In this document: piece after piece, positions 43,193 through 52,213 of the stretch
Layout of the letters: the number at the start of each line of letters is the position of its first letter
Numbering within the stretch: position 1 is the stretch's first letter
Assembly: GCF_002741055.1 (NCBI RefSeq)
Contig: NZ_CP016809.1
Location: 1,302,001 to 1,366,000, forward strand
Direction: 5' to 3'
DNA: 64,000 nt
From: Paenibacillus ihbetae
GTDB lineage: Bacteria; Bacillota; Bacilli; Paenibacillales; Paenibacillaceae
Translations under genes and position numbers: made by a program
The notes under the pieces: generated by a model
Told to the model about the DNA's origin: nothing
Database searches by the model: none
The model's input: only the letters and a program-made list of their open reading frames with translations

Positions 43193-46100
43193 CGGCTTCC
43201 TCTCCTTTCATTTCTCCGAGCAGATCCCACACTTGATCCCGTCCCGGCTTGCCGAGCAGCTGATATTGACTGCCCTCAATCGTATCGTCAAACTGGCACA
43301 CCGGCCGGTAGGAACAGTAGGTGCAGGCCGTTTCCTGCTGGATCCGGTACGGCTCGATTGCCACATCTCCCCCCGTAATGCGCGAACCGATGGCCGTCAT
43401 GTTGCGGCGAACCGCGGCCAACAGCGTCTCCCATTGCTCGGGCGTTGCAACGGCCGCGCTGCTGTAGAAGCTGCCGTCCGCCTTCACGGCAACCGGAAGA
43501 ATCGCGGAGTGGCCCTTTTCCAAATAGGAGTCCATGAGCGATACCGCTTCGCGGTCTGCAAGCAGCAGCCCCTTCATCTTGTACCGCTTCAGCAGCTCCT
43601 CCGCTGCCGCCTCCGGCGTCATGCCGTTCGCCGATTGCAGCACCGGATCATGGACGTGGAAATACAGCGTGCCTGCCGGCAGCGCCTGTTCCCCGATCCA
43701 CAGCTCCGCATAAGTCAGCAGCACGTCCAGATAAGTCAGCATCTGCAAGGATAGTCCGTAGTACACTTCGTGCAGGCGAAGATCCTTCTGGCTCGATTTA
43801 TAGTCAATCACCCGGAGCATGACGCCATGCTCGCCCCGGGCCATGTCAACCCGGTCAATCCGTCCTACGATCTCCATTTTCACCCCGTTGTCCAGCTCAA
43901 AGGTAAGAGGAGGCAGCGGCTTGCCGGGACCGAAATCCAGCTCAAGTCCGACCGGCTCGAACTTCCCGCGGCGCGCCTGCTCGCCCAGAATGACAGAAGC
44001 CCGCCCGACAATATTCTTCAGCTTTCGCGAAATGTAGCCGTAGCGTTTGGAGCTTAGCAAAATTTCGCCCTGCAGCATCGGAGCCAGCCGGTCCACGGTC
44101 TGTTCCGCTTCGCGCAGACACTCCTCGGCCGTCAGATCCCCCCAGCTTCGATGCTCGGACTGAAACTTCACTGCCATCTGGCTTAAAGCCGCATGGAACA
44201 GCTGGCCGATGTCCGGGGCTTGCAAACGGTAAAGCTGCCGTTCCCGCAGCTTCAAGCCGTGGGACGCAAAATGCGAAAACGGGCACGCAACAAAGCGTTC
44301 CATTCGGGATACGCTGGTTGCAAGCTTTACGCCGTACAGGCGGCGGCTGGTTTTCTCCGTCAGATTTCGTCCTTCGTTGCGATAGGTTAGAGAGGACAGC
44401 ATCACACCGAGCCGCGTCTTCCATTCCGGCTGGCCGACGAACCAATTATAAGCGTGCCACCAGAAGCCTGGCAGCTCCTCGCCGTTTCGCCAATCCCGCA
44501 GCCGGCCGGTCAAATAAGCGATCGTCTTCCCGGGCCGGGTCACGTACCCCGCCTGCTCCTCCGCGGATTGCCCGGCATGCGGCCGGGGGGCAAGCGGCCC
44601 CTCGCCGATCTGAAACATCAGCTTCAAATGGCGGATGACCTCGGAGGGAAGCAGCGTCTTGCCCTCATCATCCGCGGCGGGATAGCTGACCCACAGCTGC
44701 AGGCTTGCCGAAGTCAAAGCATTGTAGATCAGGAAGCGTTCATCCAGAAGCCTCCTCGATATGGTCGGGGCAAGCTCCAATCCGCGCTCCGCCAGACCGG
44801 TTCGCTCCTGTTCCGTCAATATCCCGTCATCCTCGAACTGCGCCGGTATGACTCCGTCGTTCACCCCGAGCAAAAACGCGTATTTCACGCCACCGGTCCG
44901 CGTCCGGTCCATGCTGCCGACCAGCACCTGATCAAGCGACGGCGGGACGAGGGCCATTTTCAATTCCGTAAGCCCAGTATCCAATATGCCGGCGAACAGC
45001 TCGGTACTGAGCTTTTCATCCCCCATCATCTCCACGATCTGATCCAGCAGTCCCAGCACGGCCCCCCATACCTGGCGATGCTCCCTCGCCTCCTCGGGAC
45101 GTCCGGCTTCAAGCGCGGCCCTGCTCAGAAGCTCCAGCTTCTCCGGCACATCCGCCTCCTCCAAAAGCCGGAAGACGGCCGTACATTGCTCGCGTGCGGT
45201 TGCCGCCTTCTTCAGACGCTTCTCAAATGGGTGCAGGACTGATGCCACGGCCGTCCTGGCATATTCAATAAGCTGCAGCTCCGCCGTGCCGCGGGCTTTC
45301 GTTTCCCCTTCCTCCAGCGAGAGACTGGGCGCACCCTTCCATGGGCGGCCATCCGTCCAGCGGGATCCTTGAATGCCTGAAGCCAGCACATGATTCTCCA
45401 GGCGATCCATGTCTTCGCGGGACAATGAACCGTCAAGCGGCAGCAGGAGATCCGTCTTGACGCAGCGGAAGACGTCCTCGTACCGCCACCGGCGCAAGCT
45501 GACATCCAGGGCCGAGCGGACAAACTCCACCACCGGATGGTGAAGCTCGCTCCGCTTCTGATCAAGAAAGTACGGTATGCCGTATTCCCGGAACAGCGGA
45601 CCGATCAAATGCTCATAATCGCCCAGGTTGCGGACGAATACCGCCATATCCCGGTACCTGGCCCCTTCTTCCTGTGCCAGGCGGAGCATCTCCCGGATCG
45701 CCCCCTCGATTTCGGCGCGGCGATTGGCGGCCGCATAGAGCCGCAAGCCATTGTCTTGCACGTCCGCCTCTCCCCGCCAGCGCATCCGCCGGTCATAGCC
45801 GCGCTCCAGATGGGCCAGCACCGGCCGCTCGCAGAAACGTGGCGGAACTTCCGGGGCAAGCGTGCGGTGCTCGGTTTCCGCGCCCAGCTCATCCGCAATC
45901 CCTTTTAGCTTTATGTACGTGCTCGCCGTAGGATGGAACAGGTCCAGCTCATGGGGAAGGGCCCCTACGGGATAAGGCTTGTCCAAGGTGAGCGCAATCG
46001 TCACCTGCCTTGCATGGGCCATCAGCTCTCGAAGGACGCGATATTCCTGTGGAGTGAAGCCGTGGAAGCCGTCGATCCAAATATCCGCCTGGCGAATATA

Positions 46101-46691
46101 GTCCGAATCGGCAATGCTTTCGGCCAGCGTTGCAAGCGTGTCCTCCTCGTCCATGTAGAGTCTCGATATTTCCAGCTCGTAATCCCGAAATATTAGGGCG
46201 ATCTCCTTCAGCTTCCGCTGCAGCATCGGCGGCCCCGCTGTCTGGGAAGTCAGCAGCTCGAGCTGTTCCTCCACGCAAGCGGCGTCAATGCAATACCGCT
46301 TCATTTCGGTATACAGCTCGCTGAGCTTGCCGACAAAACCGAGCTGCTCGCCCGAAGGGCCGAACAGCTGCAGCTCCTCTTTGCGGCGGCGCAGGATTCT
46401 GTACAGCAGCATCCGCTTGCCTTCCTCGCTGATCGCCACTCTGGCCGCACCGCCGGTCTCCTGCATGACCCGGTAAGCCAGGCGGCGCAGGCTGAGCACC
46501 TGGGCACGAAAGATGCCCCGGATGCCTCCTGTGTTCACCAGCGCATGCTCCGCCTCGAACGATCCCTGTTCGGGAACGATCAAAATCATCGGGCTGCCCT
46601 GGGGCGATTCCTCCAGCCTCCGGCTCATCTCTTCGCGAATGGCCGTGCTTTTGCCGCTGCCCGACCGGCCGATTATAAATTGTATCGTCAT
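43173..46691 (-). CDS. addB: ATP-dependent nuclease subunit B (AddB)
   Basis: The 1172-residue AddB has Walker A FIIGRSGSGKSTAIREEM at its N-terminus (residues 5-22), inactivated helicase domains that read Chi-like sequences, and a C-terminal RecB-type nuclease (VMLRVIDYKSSQKDLRLHEVYYG) with the iron-sulfur cysteines in CTYCSYRPVCQFD and an earlier Cys near residue 790 (FVACPFSHFA). Translationally coupled with addA. Its promoter is about 180 nt upstream. Confidence 0.95.
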   Translation of the reverse strand: MTIQFIIGRSGSGKSTAIREEMSRRLEESPQGSPMILIVPEQGSFEAEHALVNTGGIRGIFRAQVLSLRRLAYRVMQETGGAARVAISEEGKRMLLYRILRRRKEELQLFGPSGEQLGFVGKLSELYTEMKRYCIDAACVEEQLELLTSQTAGPPMLQRKLKEIALIFRDYELEISRLYMDEEDTLATLAESIADSDYIRQADIWIDGFHGFTPQEYRVLRELMAHARQVTIALTLDKPYPVGALPHELDLFHPTASTYIKLKGIADELGAETEHRTLAPEVPPRFCERPVLAHLERGYDRRMRWRGEADVQDNGLRLYAAANRRAEIEGAIREMLRLAQEEGARYRDMAVFVRNLGDYEHLIGPLFREYGIPYFLDQKRSELHHPVVEFVRSALDVSLRRWRYEDVFRCVKTDLLLPLDGSLSREDMDRLENHVLASGIQGSRWTDGRPWKGAPSLSLEEGETKARGTAELQLIEYARTAVASVLHPFEKRLKKAATAREQCTAVFRLLEEADVPEKLELLSRAALEAGRPEEAREHRQVWGAVLGLLDQIVEMMGDEKLSTELFAGILDTGLTELKMALVPPSLDQVLVGSMDRTRTGGVKYAFLLGVNDGVIPAQFEDDGILTEQERTGLAERGLELAPTISRRLLDERFLIYNALTSASLQLWVSYPAADDEGKTLLPSEVIRHLKLMFQIGEGPLAPRPHAGQSAEEQAGYVTRPGKTIAYLTGRLRDWRNGEELPGFWWHAYNWFVGQPEWKTRLGVMLSSLTYRNEGRNLTEKTSRRLYGVKLATSVSRMERFVACPFSHFASHGLKLRERQLYRLQAPDIGQLFHAALSQMAVKFQSEHRSWGDLTAEECLREAEQTVDRLAPMLQGEILLSSKRYGYISRKLKNIVGRASVILGEQARRGKFEPVGLELDFGPGKPLPPLTFELDNGVKMEIVGRIDRVDMARGEHGVMLRVIDYKSSQKDLRLHEVYYGLSLQMLTYLDVLLTYAELWIGEQALPAGTLYFHVHDPVLQSANGMTPEAAAEELLKRYKMKGLLLADREAVSLMDSYLEKGHSAILPVAVKADGSFYSSAAVATPEQWETLLAAVRRNMTAIGSRITGGDVAIEPYRIQQETACTYCSYRPVCQFDDTIEGSQYQLLGKPGRDQVWDLLGEMKGEEAGGKHDG

Positions 46692-46874
46692 CTACGCCTC
46701 AAGCCTCCTTCGCTTTTATTTCCGACAGTTTACATGCAAGGGACCCTATGAACCTGTCAAACTGACCATCATGGGATCTACGCCTGCTATTGCTATCTAT
46801 TGAAATGTCATATTCATTGTTGTTGGAATTCCCGGTCCGCAATTTGCGAATCTATCACCAGGATACTGATTATT

Positions 46875-46883
46875 AGTATAGCA
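46875..46883 (-). promoter_or_regulatory. Probable extended -10 promoter of addBA
   Basis: TGCTATACT on the minus strand (TG-n-TATACT) about 190 nt before addB; the -35 region is poor. The long leader (46692-46868) contains a TTGACA with no good -10 partner and nothing else recognised. Confidence 0.4.
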
Positions 46884-46943
46884 TAAGCGGCGGCGGAAGG
46901 AACATACGTTTGGATTGTATTCCCAGTGGAGACCGATAACGAC

Positions 46944-46988
46944 AAAAGAGCCTGCTTCAGCACAGCTCGCCACTGCGCTAAAACAGGC
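46944..46988 (-). terminator. Terminator of the RlmI-like methyltransferase gene
   Basis: On the minus strand GGCCTGTTTTAGCGCAGT pairs almost fully with GCTGTGCTGAAGCAGGCT and is followed by CTTTTG, 27 nt after the stop at 47015. Confidence 0.8.
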
Positions 46989-47014
46989 CCCGGATCCCTC
47001 TATGTCAAGATCAG

Positions 47015-48388
47015 CTACAGGTTTGTCTTGCTCCGCACTTCAAACACCGCAAACTTCAGGTAGTGTCCCTCATCGACGCCCAGAATTTGTGGATGATCCT
47101 TGCCGGCGGCGCGCCATTCCACCAGCCGCAGCACCTTGCCGGCGTCCCTGGCCGCCTCCTGGATCGTCTCGAGGAACAGATCCGGACGCATATGGTAAGA
47201 GCAGCTTGCCGTCACTAGATAACCGCCCTCGTTCACCAGCTTCATGCCGTGCAGGTTAATGTCCTTGTAACCCCGGCAGGCTCCCTTAACGGCCGACTTC
47301 GTTTTGGCAAAGGCCGGAGGATCGAGAATAACCACATCAAAGGTCCGTCCCCCTCCTGCCGTTAGCGGCTTCGACGTGTCCACCTTCTGGTCCGCCTGCG
47401 CGCGCTGCTGCCGCTCCTCGACTCCTTTTACCTGATTGCGCAGGTATTGGAAGGCGTCATCCACCACGAATTCCACCCGATCCTGAAAGCCGTTGAGCTC
47501 GACGTTCTCCCTCGCGCTCTCAATCGCATGCTCCGAGATATCCAGACAGGTCACTTTCTTGGCGCCATACTTGCAGGCATGAAGGGTAAAGCTCCCGGTA
47601 TGGGAAAAGCACTCCAGCACCGTCGCTCCGTCCCAATACGGGAAGCTGACCGCCTTCCCGCTCTTGTTCACCGGCACGGTCTTGGTCTCGCCGTTCTCCT
47701 CGATCGTTTGAAGCGTAATGCCGCTGCGGCTTCCCCAGCCGGTCATCAGCGGCTTGATCGAAGCCCGGTTTTCGCGCTGGTCGAAGAAATAGCCGGTCTT
47801 CTGCCCTTCCCACGTATCCACCTTGATCGACAGCCCGTTCTCCGTAACGACGACGTGACGGGGACAGTCTCCATACAGCGGACCCTTGCGCTGCTCCAGT
47901 CCCTCAAGCTCGCGGACGGACACATCGCTGCGCTCATAGATCCCTCTCGGCTGCATGACCCGGACAAGCGCGCCGACGATCTCATCACGGCGCTTGTCCA
48001 TGCCCAAGGTTAACAGCTGTACGACCAGTACGTCCGCAAAGCGGTCCACAATCAGGCCGGGGAGAAAGTCGGCTTCGCCATAAACGAGGCGGTAGGCGTT
48101 CTCGCCCTCGATGAACCGTTCCCTGTGTCTTTTGCATTCCTCAAACCGGGCGGCGAAGAAATCCTCGTCCATCCGTTCGATCGGCTGGTACGACACGATC
48201 CGCACCGTAATTTGCGATTGCGGGTTATAATAACCGGCCGCCATAAACCGCCCCTGATGATTCAGCACCGAAACCAGTTCGCCCGGGGCAGGATCGCCCG
48301 TGACGGAGGCAATCTCACTTTTGTATACCCAGGGATGCCCCTGCTCCAATCTTTTCTTGCGACTGCGCTCCAATATAACCGATGGCAC
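47015..48388 (-). CDS. Class I SAM rRNA methyltransferase, RlmI-like with PUA domain
   Basis: The 457-residue protein has an N-terminal PUA domain (ILERSRKKRLEQGHPWVYKSEI...GELVSVLNHQGRFMAAGYYNPQSQITVRIV), a central EEHD-like region and a Rossmann SAM domain: DGATVLECFSHTGSFTLHACKYGAKKVTCLDIS, NVELNGF and VVILDPPAFAKTKSAVKGACRGYKDINLHGMKLV (DPPAF). It probably methylates C5 of a cytosine in 23S rRNA, as E. coli RlmI. The start is GTG 48388 behind AAGGAGTG; the longer ATG frame has no site. An apparent insert around EENGETKTVPVNKSGKAVSFPYWDG may be lineage-specific. Confidence 0.88.
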   Translation of the reverse strand: MPSVILERSRKKRLEQGHPWVYKSEIASVTGDPAPGELVSVLNHQGRFMAAGYYNPQSQITVRIVSYQPIERMDEDFFAARFEECKRHRERFIEGENAYRLVYGEADFLPGLIVDRFADVLVVQLLTLGMDKRRDEIVGALVRVMQPRGIYERSDVSVRELEGLEQRKGPLYGDCPRHVVVTENGLSIKVDTWEGQKTGYFFDQRENRASIKPLMTGWGSRSGITLQTIEENGETKTVPVNKSGKAVSFPYWDGATVLECFSHTGSFTLHACKYGAKKVTCLDISEHAIESARENVELNGFQDRVEFVVDDAFQYLRNQVKGVEERQQRAQADQKVDTSKPLTAGGGRTFDVVILDPPAFAKTKSAVKGACRGYKDINLHGMKLVNEGGYLVTASCSYHMRPDLFLETIQEAARDAGKVLRLVEWRAAGKDHPQILGVDEGHYLKFAVFEVRSKTNL

Positions 48389-48506
48389 TAGTAGTTCACT
48401 CCTTGTGTGATATCCCTGGCGGCAATTCATAGGCATGCATGTCCGCCCGGGGTCATATACGTATTAACAAAAACCTCGATCCCCATTTCGAAAAAAGGAG
48501 AATCGC

Positions 48507-49481
48507 ATGCTATCCTCACTCTGGTTTCCCATCTGCTACGGCCTGGTCCTGTTCCTGTTCGGCATGAAGGTGATGGAAGCCGCGCTTTCACGCTGGGCCG
48601 GGCCGCTGCTGCACAAATGGCTTCGCATCGCGACCTCTACGCCCGTCAAAGGCATGGCTGCCAGCACAGCCGTCACGGCTCTCCTCCAGAGCAGCACGGC
48701 GGTGACGGTGCTTGCGATCGGATTTGCGAATGCCGGGTTATTAAGCTACGCCGGAACCCTCGGCATCATCCTCGGCACCAATATCGGGACGACGGTGACG
48801 ACCGAGCTCATCAGCCTTCAAATCGGACGAGCCGCCATGCCGCTGCTCGTGCTGTCGCTCATGCTATGGGTAGGGGCCGTGCTGTTCAGCCAGCGCGTTC
48901 CTTCCGGCTATGATAAATTGCAGATGTCGCTTGTCCGGAGCCAATATTTATGCCTAGCCGTAACCGGCTTTGCGCTAGTGCTCCTCGGCATCCAATTCAT
49001 GCAATCCATCGGGCCTACCCTGCAGGAGCTGGGCCTGTTTCAATGGTTTCTTGACCATGCTTCGCGCAGCGTCTTTTGGGGCATTCTTGCCGGCGCCATT
49101 CTGTCCGCGCTCATGCACAGCAGCGCAGCGGTCATCGCGATGGCGATGGGCCTGGCGGTCGGCGGCTCGCTTCCGCCCGAGATCGGCGTTGCGATCGTGC
49201 TCGGCGCCAATGTCGGCACCTGCGTCACCGCTTTGATCGCTGCAATGGGCAGCACGCCTGCCGGCCGTTTCGTTGCATGGTCCCATATGGGGCTGAATAT
49301 CGGCGGTGCGCTCCTGTTCGCGCCGTTCATCGGCTGGCTCACCGCCGTGTCAGGCTGGCTTGCGGCCGACCCTGCCGGACAAATCGCGCACGCCCAGACC
49401 TTATTCAACGTCCTGAGCTCGCTTCTTGCACTGCCTTTATGCTACCTGCCCTTCTGGTCCAGGCGGCAGCCTAAAACGTGA
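48507..49481 (+). CDS. Na/Pi cotransporter family membrane protein (YqeW-like)
   Basis: The 324-residue protein has eight to nine membrane segments and the duplicated QSST-type signature of the NptA/PNaS family: VTALLQSSTAVTVLAIGFANAGLLSYAGTLGIILGTNIGTTVT (about 57-99) and SALMHSSAAVIAMAMGLAVGG...GANVGTCVTALIAA in the second half. It lacks the PhoU tail. AAAAGGAG precedes ATG 48507. YqeW sits here in B. subtilis too, between mtaB and rpsU. Phosphate import is likely but unproven. The 3' end overlaps the converging Nudix gene by 11 bases. Confidence 0.9.
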   Translation: MLSSLWFPICYGLVLFLFGMKVMEAALSRWAGPLLHKWLRIATSTPVKGMAASTAVTALLQSSTAVTVLAIGFANAGLLSYAGTLGIILGTNIGTTVTTELISLQIGRAAMPLLVLSLMLWVGAVLFSQRVPSGYDKLQMSLVRSQYLCLAVTGFALVLLGIQFMQSIGPTLQELGLFQWFLDHASRSVFWGILAGAILSALMHSSAAVIAMAMGLAVGGSLPPEIGVAIVLGANVGTCVTALIAAMGSTPAGRFVAWSHMGLNIGGALLFAPFIGWLTAVSGWLAADPAGQIAHAQTLFNVLSSLLALPLCYLPFWSRRQPKT

Positions 49482-49926
49482 TATCCTCCGCCGGCGGAAT
49501 GGGAACGTTCAGCAGCTTTAGCGCCTTGCGCAGGATAATATCATTATTGTTATACCCGTTGCTGCGCTGTTTCCTCCACGCGGCAAGCGGTTCATACCAA
49601 TCGACTCCGTTGATCTCCTCGATCTGCGGCTTGAGGCTGCCGCCTTCAGCCTTGACCAGATAATAATGAACCTCTTTATTGACTTGTCCATACACGGGAT
49701 GATGATATTTATAAGCGATAATGTCCACGGGGGAAGTAATGGAGCCGACAATTCCCGTCTCCTCTCTGATTTCGCGGAGAGCGGTCTCTTCGATCGTTTC
49801 ACCGGCTTCCATCTTGCCTTTGGGAAGCGAATGTTTCCCGTAGCGATCCAAAATAAGCTGGATTTGCAGCGCTCCCGCATGATAACGGTACACGACGCCG
49901 CCTGCAGAAAATTTCGTCCGTGCCAT
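49471..49926 (-). CDS. Nudix hydrolase
   Basis: The 151-residue protein begins MARTKFSAGGVVYRY at ATG 49926 behind AAGGAGG. The Nudix box GKMEAGETIEETALREIREETGIVG (G-x5-E-x7-REUxEExGU) is complete, with LPKG before it. The family hydrolyses nucleoside diphosphates linked to a moiety X; closest in overall form to the Ap4A/NTP types, substrate not assignable. A strong hairpin lies immediately 5'. Confidence 0.9.
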   Translation of the reverse strand: MARTKFSAGGVVYRYHAGALQIQLILDRYGKHSLPKGKMEAGETIEETALREIREETGIVGSITSPVDIIAYKYHHPVYGQVNKEVHYYLVKAEGGSLKPQIEEINGVDWYEPLAAWRKQRSNGYNNNDIILRKALKLLNVPIPPAEDITF

Positions 49927-49949
49927 GTCCCTTTCCTCCTTCATGTACA

Positions 49950-49991
49950 ACAAGGATTCCACTTCCGGATAGCTGGAAATGAAATCCTTGT
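49950..49991 (-). other. Strong hairpin in the leader of the Nudix gene
   Basis: On the minus strand ACAAGGATTTCATTTCC pairs with GGAAGTGGAATCCTTGT as a 17-bp stem (two G-U pairs) with an AGCTATCC loop. It is 22 nt after the mtaB stop and lacks a T-run, so it is not a standard terminator. Confidence 0.6.
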
Positions 49992-50013
49992 CTGATATAG
50001 CGGCTATTGGGAA

Positions 50014-51357
50014 TTATTGGGCAGCAGCCTTAAGCTCGCTCTCCATGACGCTGACAAGCTCGCCCTCGCATTCGTTCACGCCGGCCTTCGTCAGTTTCAC
50101 GCGGCACATTTTCCCTTCGAGGTCAGGCGTTCCATCAAATACAAGCTGCAGGTAGTTGTCGCTGTATCCCTGCATTTTACCGCCATTTGGCGCACCTTTG
50201 TACTCTCGTTCCGGAATCACTTCAAGCACCTGGCCGACGAAACGCTCGGCATAAGCAAGCTGCAGCTGCTCCGACAGGTCGATCAGATCGTGCACGCGGG
50301 CGTTCTTCACGTCCTCGTCCACCTGATCCTCCATCCGCGCAGCCGGCGTACCCGTACGTTTGGAATAAGGGAACACATGCATTTCCGAGAACTGGATCGC
50401 CTTCATCAGATCGTATCCGTTACGGAACATTTCATCGGTTTCGCCGGGGAATCCGACAATGACATCGGTCGTAATGCCGACATCCGGCATCGCCTGACGG
50501 ATCAGTCCCATCTTGTTATAGAATTCTTCCGTCGTGTATTTGCGGCGCATGCGCTTCAGCACCGTATCATCGCCCGCCTGCAGCGGAATATGCAGGTGCC
50601 GGCACATTTTGCTGGAACGGTTCAGCACGTCCAGCATTTTGTCGTCAATCTGGCTTGCTTCAATCGAGCTGATCCGGATGCGCTCCAGACCGTCGACCCG
50701 GTCCAGATCCCAGAGCAGATCGGACAATCGGTAGTTCTCCAGATCATCACCGTATCCGCCCGTATGAATGCCTGTCAGGACAATCTCCTTGTAGCCTGCA
50801 TCCACCAGCTGGTGCGCCTGCTTGATAATGCTCTTCGGATCACGGCTTCGGGAAAGCCCGCGGGACCAAGGAATGATGCAGAATGTGCAGAAATTGTTGC
50901 ATCCGTCCTGGATTTTCAAGAATGCACGCGTGCGCTCGGCAAAATCGGGCACGTCCATCTCTTCAAATACTCTCGTCTTCATAATATTGCGCACGGCATT
51001 GATCGGCTGGCGCGTTTTTTCAATATCATGAATGAAATCCATAATTTTGTCGCGGTCCTGGTTGCCGATAACCAGATCCACGCCTGGAATATCCAGAATT
51101 TCGGCAGGCGAGGTTTGGGCATAACAGCCCGTTACGGCGACAATCGCCTCGGGATTGCGGCGAACCGCCCGCCGGATCATCTGCCGGCTCTTCTTATCTC
51201 CCGTATTCGTAACGTGGCAGGTGTTAATCAAATAAACGTCAGCGGTTTGTTCGAAATCCACCTGCTCGTAGCCTTCGTTTTTGAAGTATTGCCATATGGC
51301 TTCGGTATCGTAAAAATTGACTTTGCAACCCAACGTATAAAACGCTACGGATGGCAT
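50014..51357 (-). CDS. mtaB: tRNA-t6A37 methylthiotransferase MtaB
   Basis: The 447-residue radical SAM enzyme converts N6-threonylcarbamoyladenosine to its 2-methylthio derivative. The N-terminal UPF0004 cluster cysteines are C11, C47 and C78; the radical SAM triad is C153-x3-C157-x2-C160 in DGCNNFCTFCIIPWSRG; a C-terminal TRAM domain follows (about 375-440, YKGAPNGGKMQGYSDNYLQLVFDG). The start is ATG 51357 behind GGGGGGAGT; the reading frame extends far upstream through rsmE but that part is antisensible shadow. It follows rsmE by two bases. Confidence 0.95.
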   Translation of the reverse strand: MPSVAFYTLGCKVNFYDTEAIWQYFKNEGYEQVDFEQTADVYLINTCHVTNTGDKKSRQMIRRAVRRNPEAIVAVTGCYAQTSPAEILDIPGVDLVIGNQDRDKIMDFIHDIEKTRQPINAVRNIMKTRVFEEMDVPDFAERTRAFLKIQDGCNNFCTFCIIPWSRGLSRSRDPKSIIKQAHQLVDAGYKEIVLTGIHTGGYGDDLENYRLSDLLWDLDRVDGLERIRISSIEASQIDDKMLDVLNRSSKMCRHLHIPLQAGDDTVLKRMRRKYTTEEFYNKMGLIRQAMPDVGITTDVIVGFPGETDEMFRNGYDLMKAIQFSEMHVFPYSKRTGTPAARMEDQVDEDVKNARVHDLIDLSEQLQLAYAERFVGQVLEVIPEREYKGAPNGGKMQGYSDNYLQLVFDGTPDLEGKMCRVKLTKAGVNECEGELVSVMESELKAAAQ

Positions 51358-51359
51358 AT

Positions 51360-52130
51360 TCAAACTCCCCCCATTTCTCCAGATTCGTATAATGCGCAGA
51401 CAAGCGCGGCCATGCCGGCCGTCTCGCAGCGAAGAATTCTGCGGCCCAAGCCGACGGAAACAGCCCCTGCCGCCTCGGCCGCACGGGATTCCTCCTCGGT
51501 AAAGCCGCCCTCCGGTCCAACGACCAAGAGCAGGCTGGCCCGGGCAAGCGGCTCTTGCAGGGCCCGTGCTACAAAGGGCTTTAAGGCATCCCCGATCTGG
51601 GAGCCTTCCTCTTTCTCGTAGCAAAAGTATACCGCATCGTAGTCCGAAAACGTTGCAAGCAATTGTTTCCACGAAAGCGGCTGCTCCACGGAAGGAATCC
51701 GGTTGCGGTGCGCCTGCTCGGCTGCTTCCTTAGCGATCTTGCGCCAACGCGCAAGCCGCTTCCCTTCCTTCTTGGCATCGTATTGAACGATCGTTCTCTC
51801 CGACAGGAAGGGAACGAAGGATACGGCCCCGATCTCCGTGCACTTTTGGATGACGGTTTCCATTTTGTCGCCCTTGGGAAGACTCTGGGCAATGGTTACG
51901 GCCAGACGCGGCTCGTTCTTCATCTCCAGTTCCTCAATCACGGCGGCTTGCACGCAGGTACCGTCCATTTCTTCGATCCCGACCAGGGCCTCTCGCGACT
52001 CACCGTCGCTGACGATGAACTTGTCGCCAAGCTTGCCCCTCATAACCTTAATAATATGGCGGGCGTCATCGCCCGTAATTTCCACCCGGTCTCCCGCGAA
52101 CTGTCCGGGAGTCACAAAATATCGCTGCAT
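51360..52130 (-). CDS. rsmE: 16S rRNA (uracil1498-N3)-methyltransferase RsmE
   Basis: The 256-residue SPOUT-fold enzyme methylates N3 of U1498 in 16S rRNA. An N-terminal PUA-like domain (MQRYFVTPGQFAGDRVEITGDDARHIIKVMRGKLGDKFIVSDG) precedes the SPOUT knot with VGPEGGFTEEESRAAEAAGAVSVGLGRRILRCETAG, the SAM-binding motif. QSLPKGDKMETVIQKCTEIGA is typical. It is linked to mtaB downstream. Confidence 0.95.
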   Translation of the reverse strand: MQRYFVTPGQFAGDRVEITGDDARHIIKVMRGKLGDKFIVSDGESREALVGIEEMDGTCVQAAVIEELEMKNEPRLAVTIAQSLPKGDKMETVIQKCTEIGAVSFVPFLSERTIVQYDAKKEGKRLARWRKIAKEAAEQAHRNRIPSVEQPLSWKQLLATFSDYDAVYFCYEKEEGSQIGDALKPFVARALQEPLARASLLLVVGPEGGFTEEESRAAEAAGAVSVGLGRRILRCETAGMAALVCALYESGEMGGV

Positions 52131-52213
52131 CTTCTATCCTCACCTAACTGCAAAATCGCCAAACATCATGATACAACTTTTCCTGGCAACTGACCAGAGC
52201 ATTATAAGAGGAT

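Noticed and set aside
50017..51621. 534-codon plus-strand frame opposite mtaB/rsmE
   Set aside because: Antisense shadow; the sequence is low in hydrophobic order and has no ribosome binding site.
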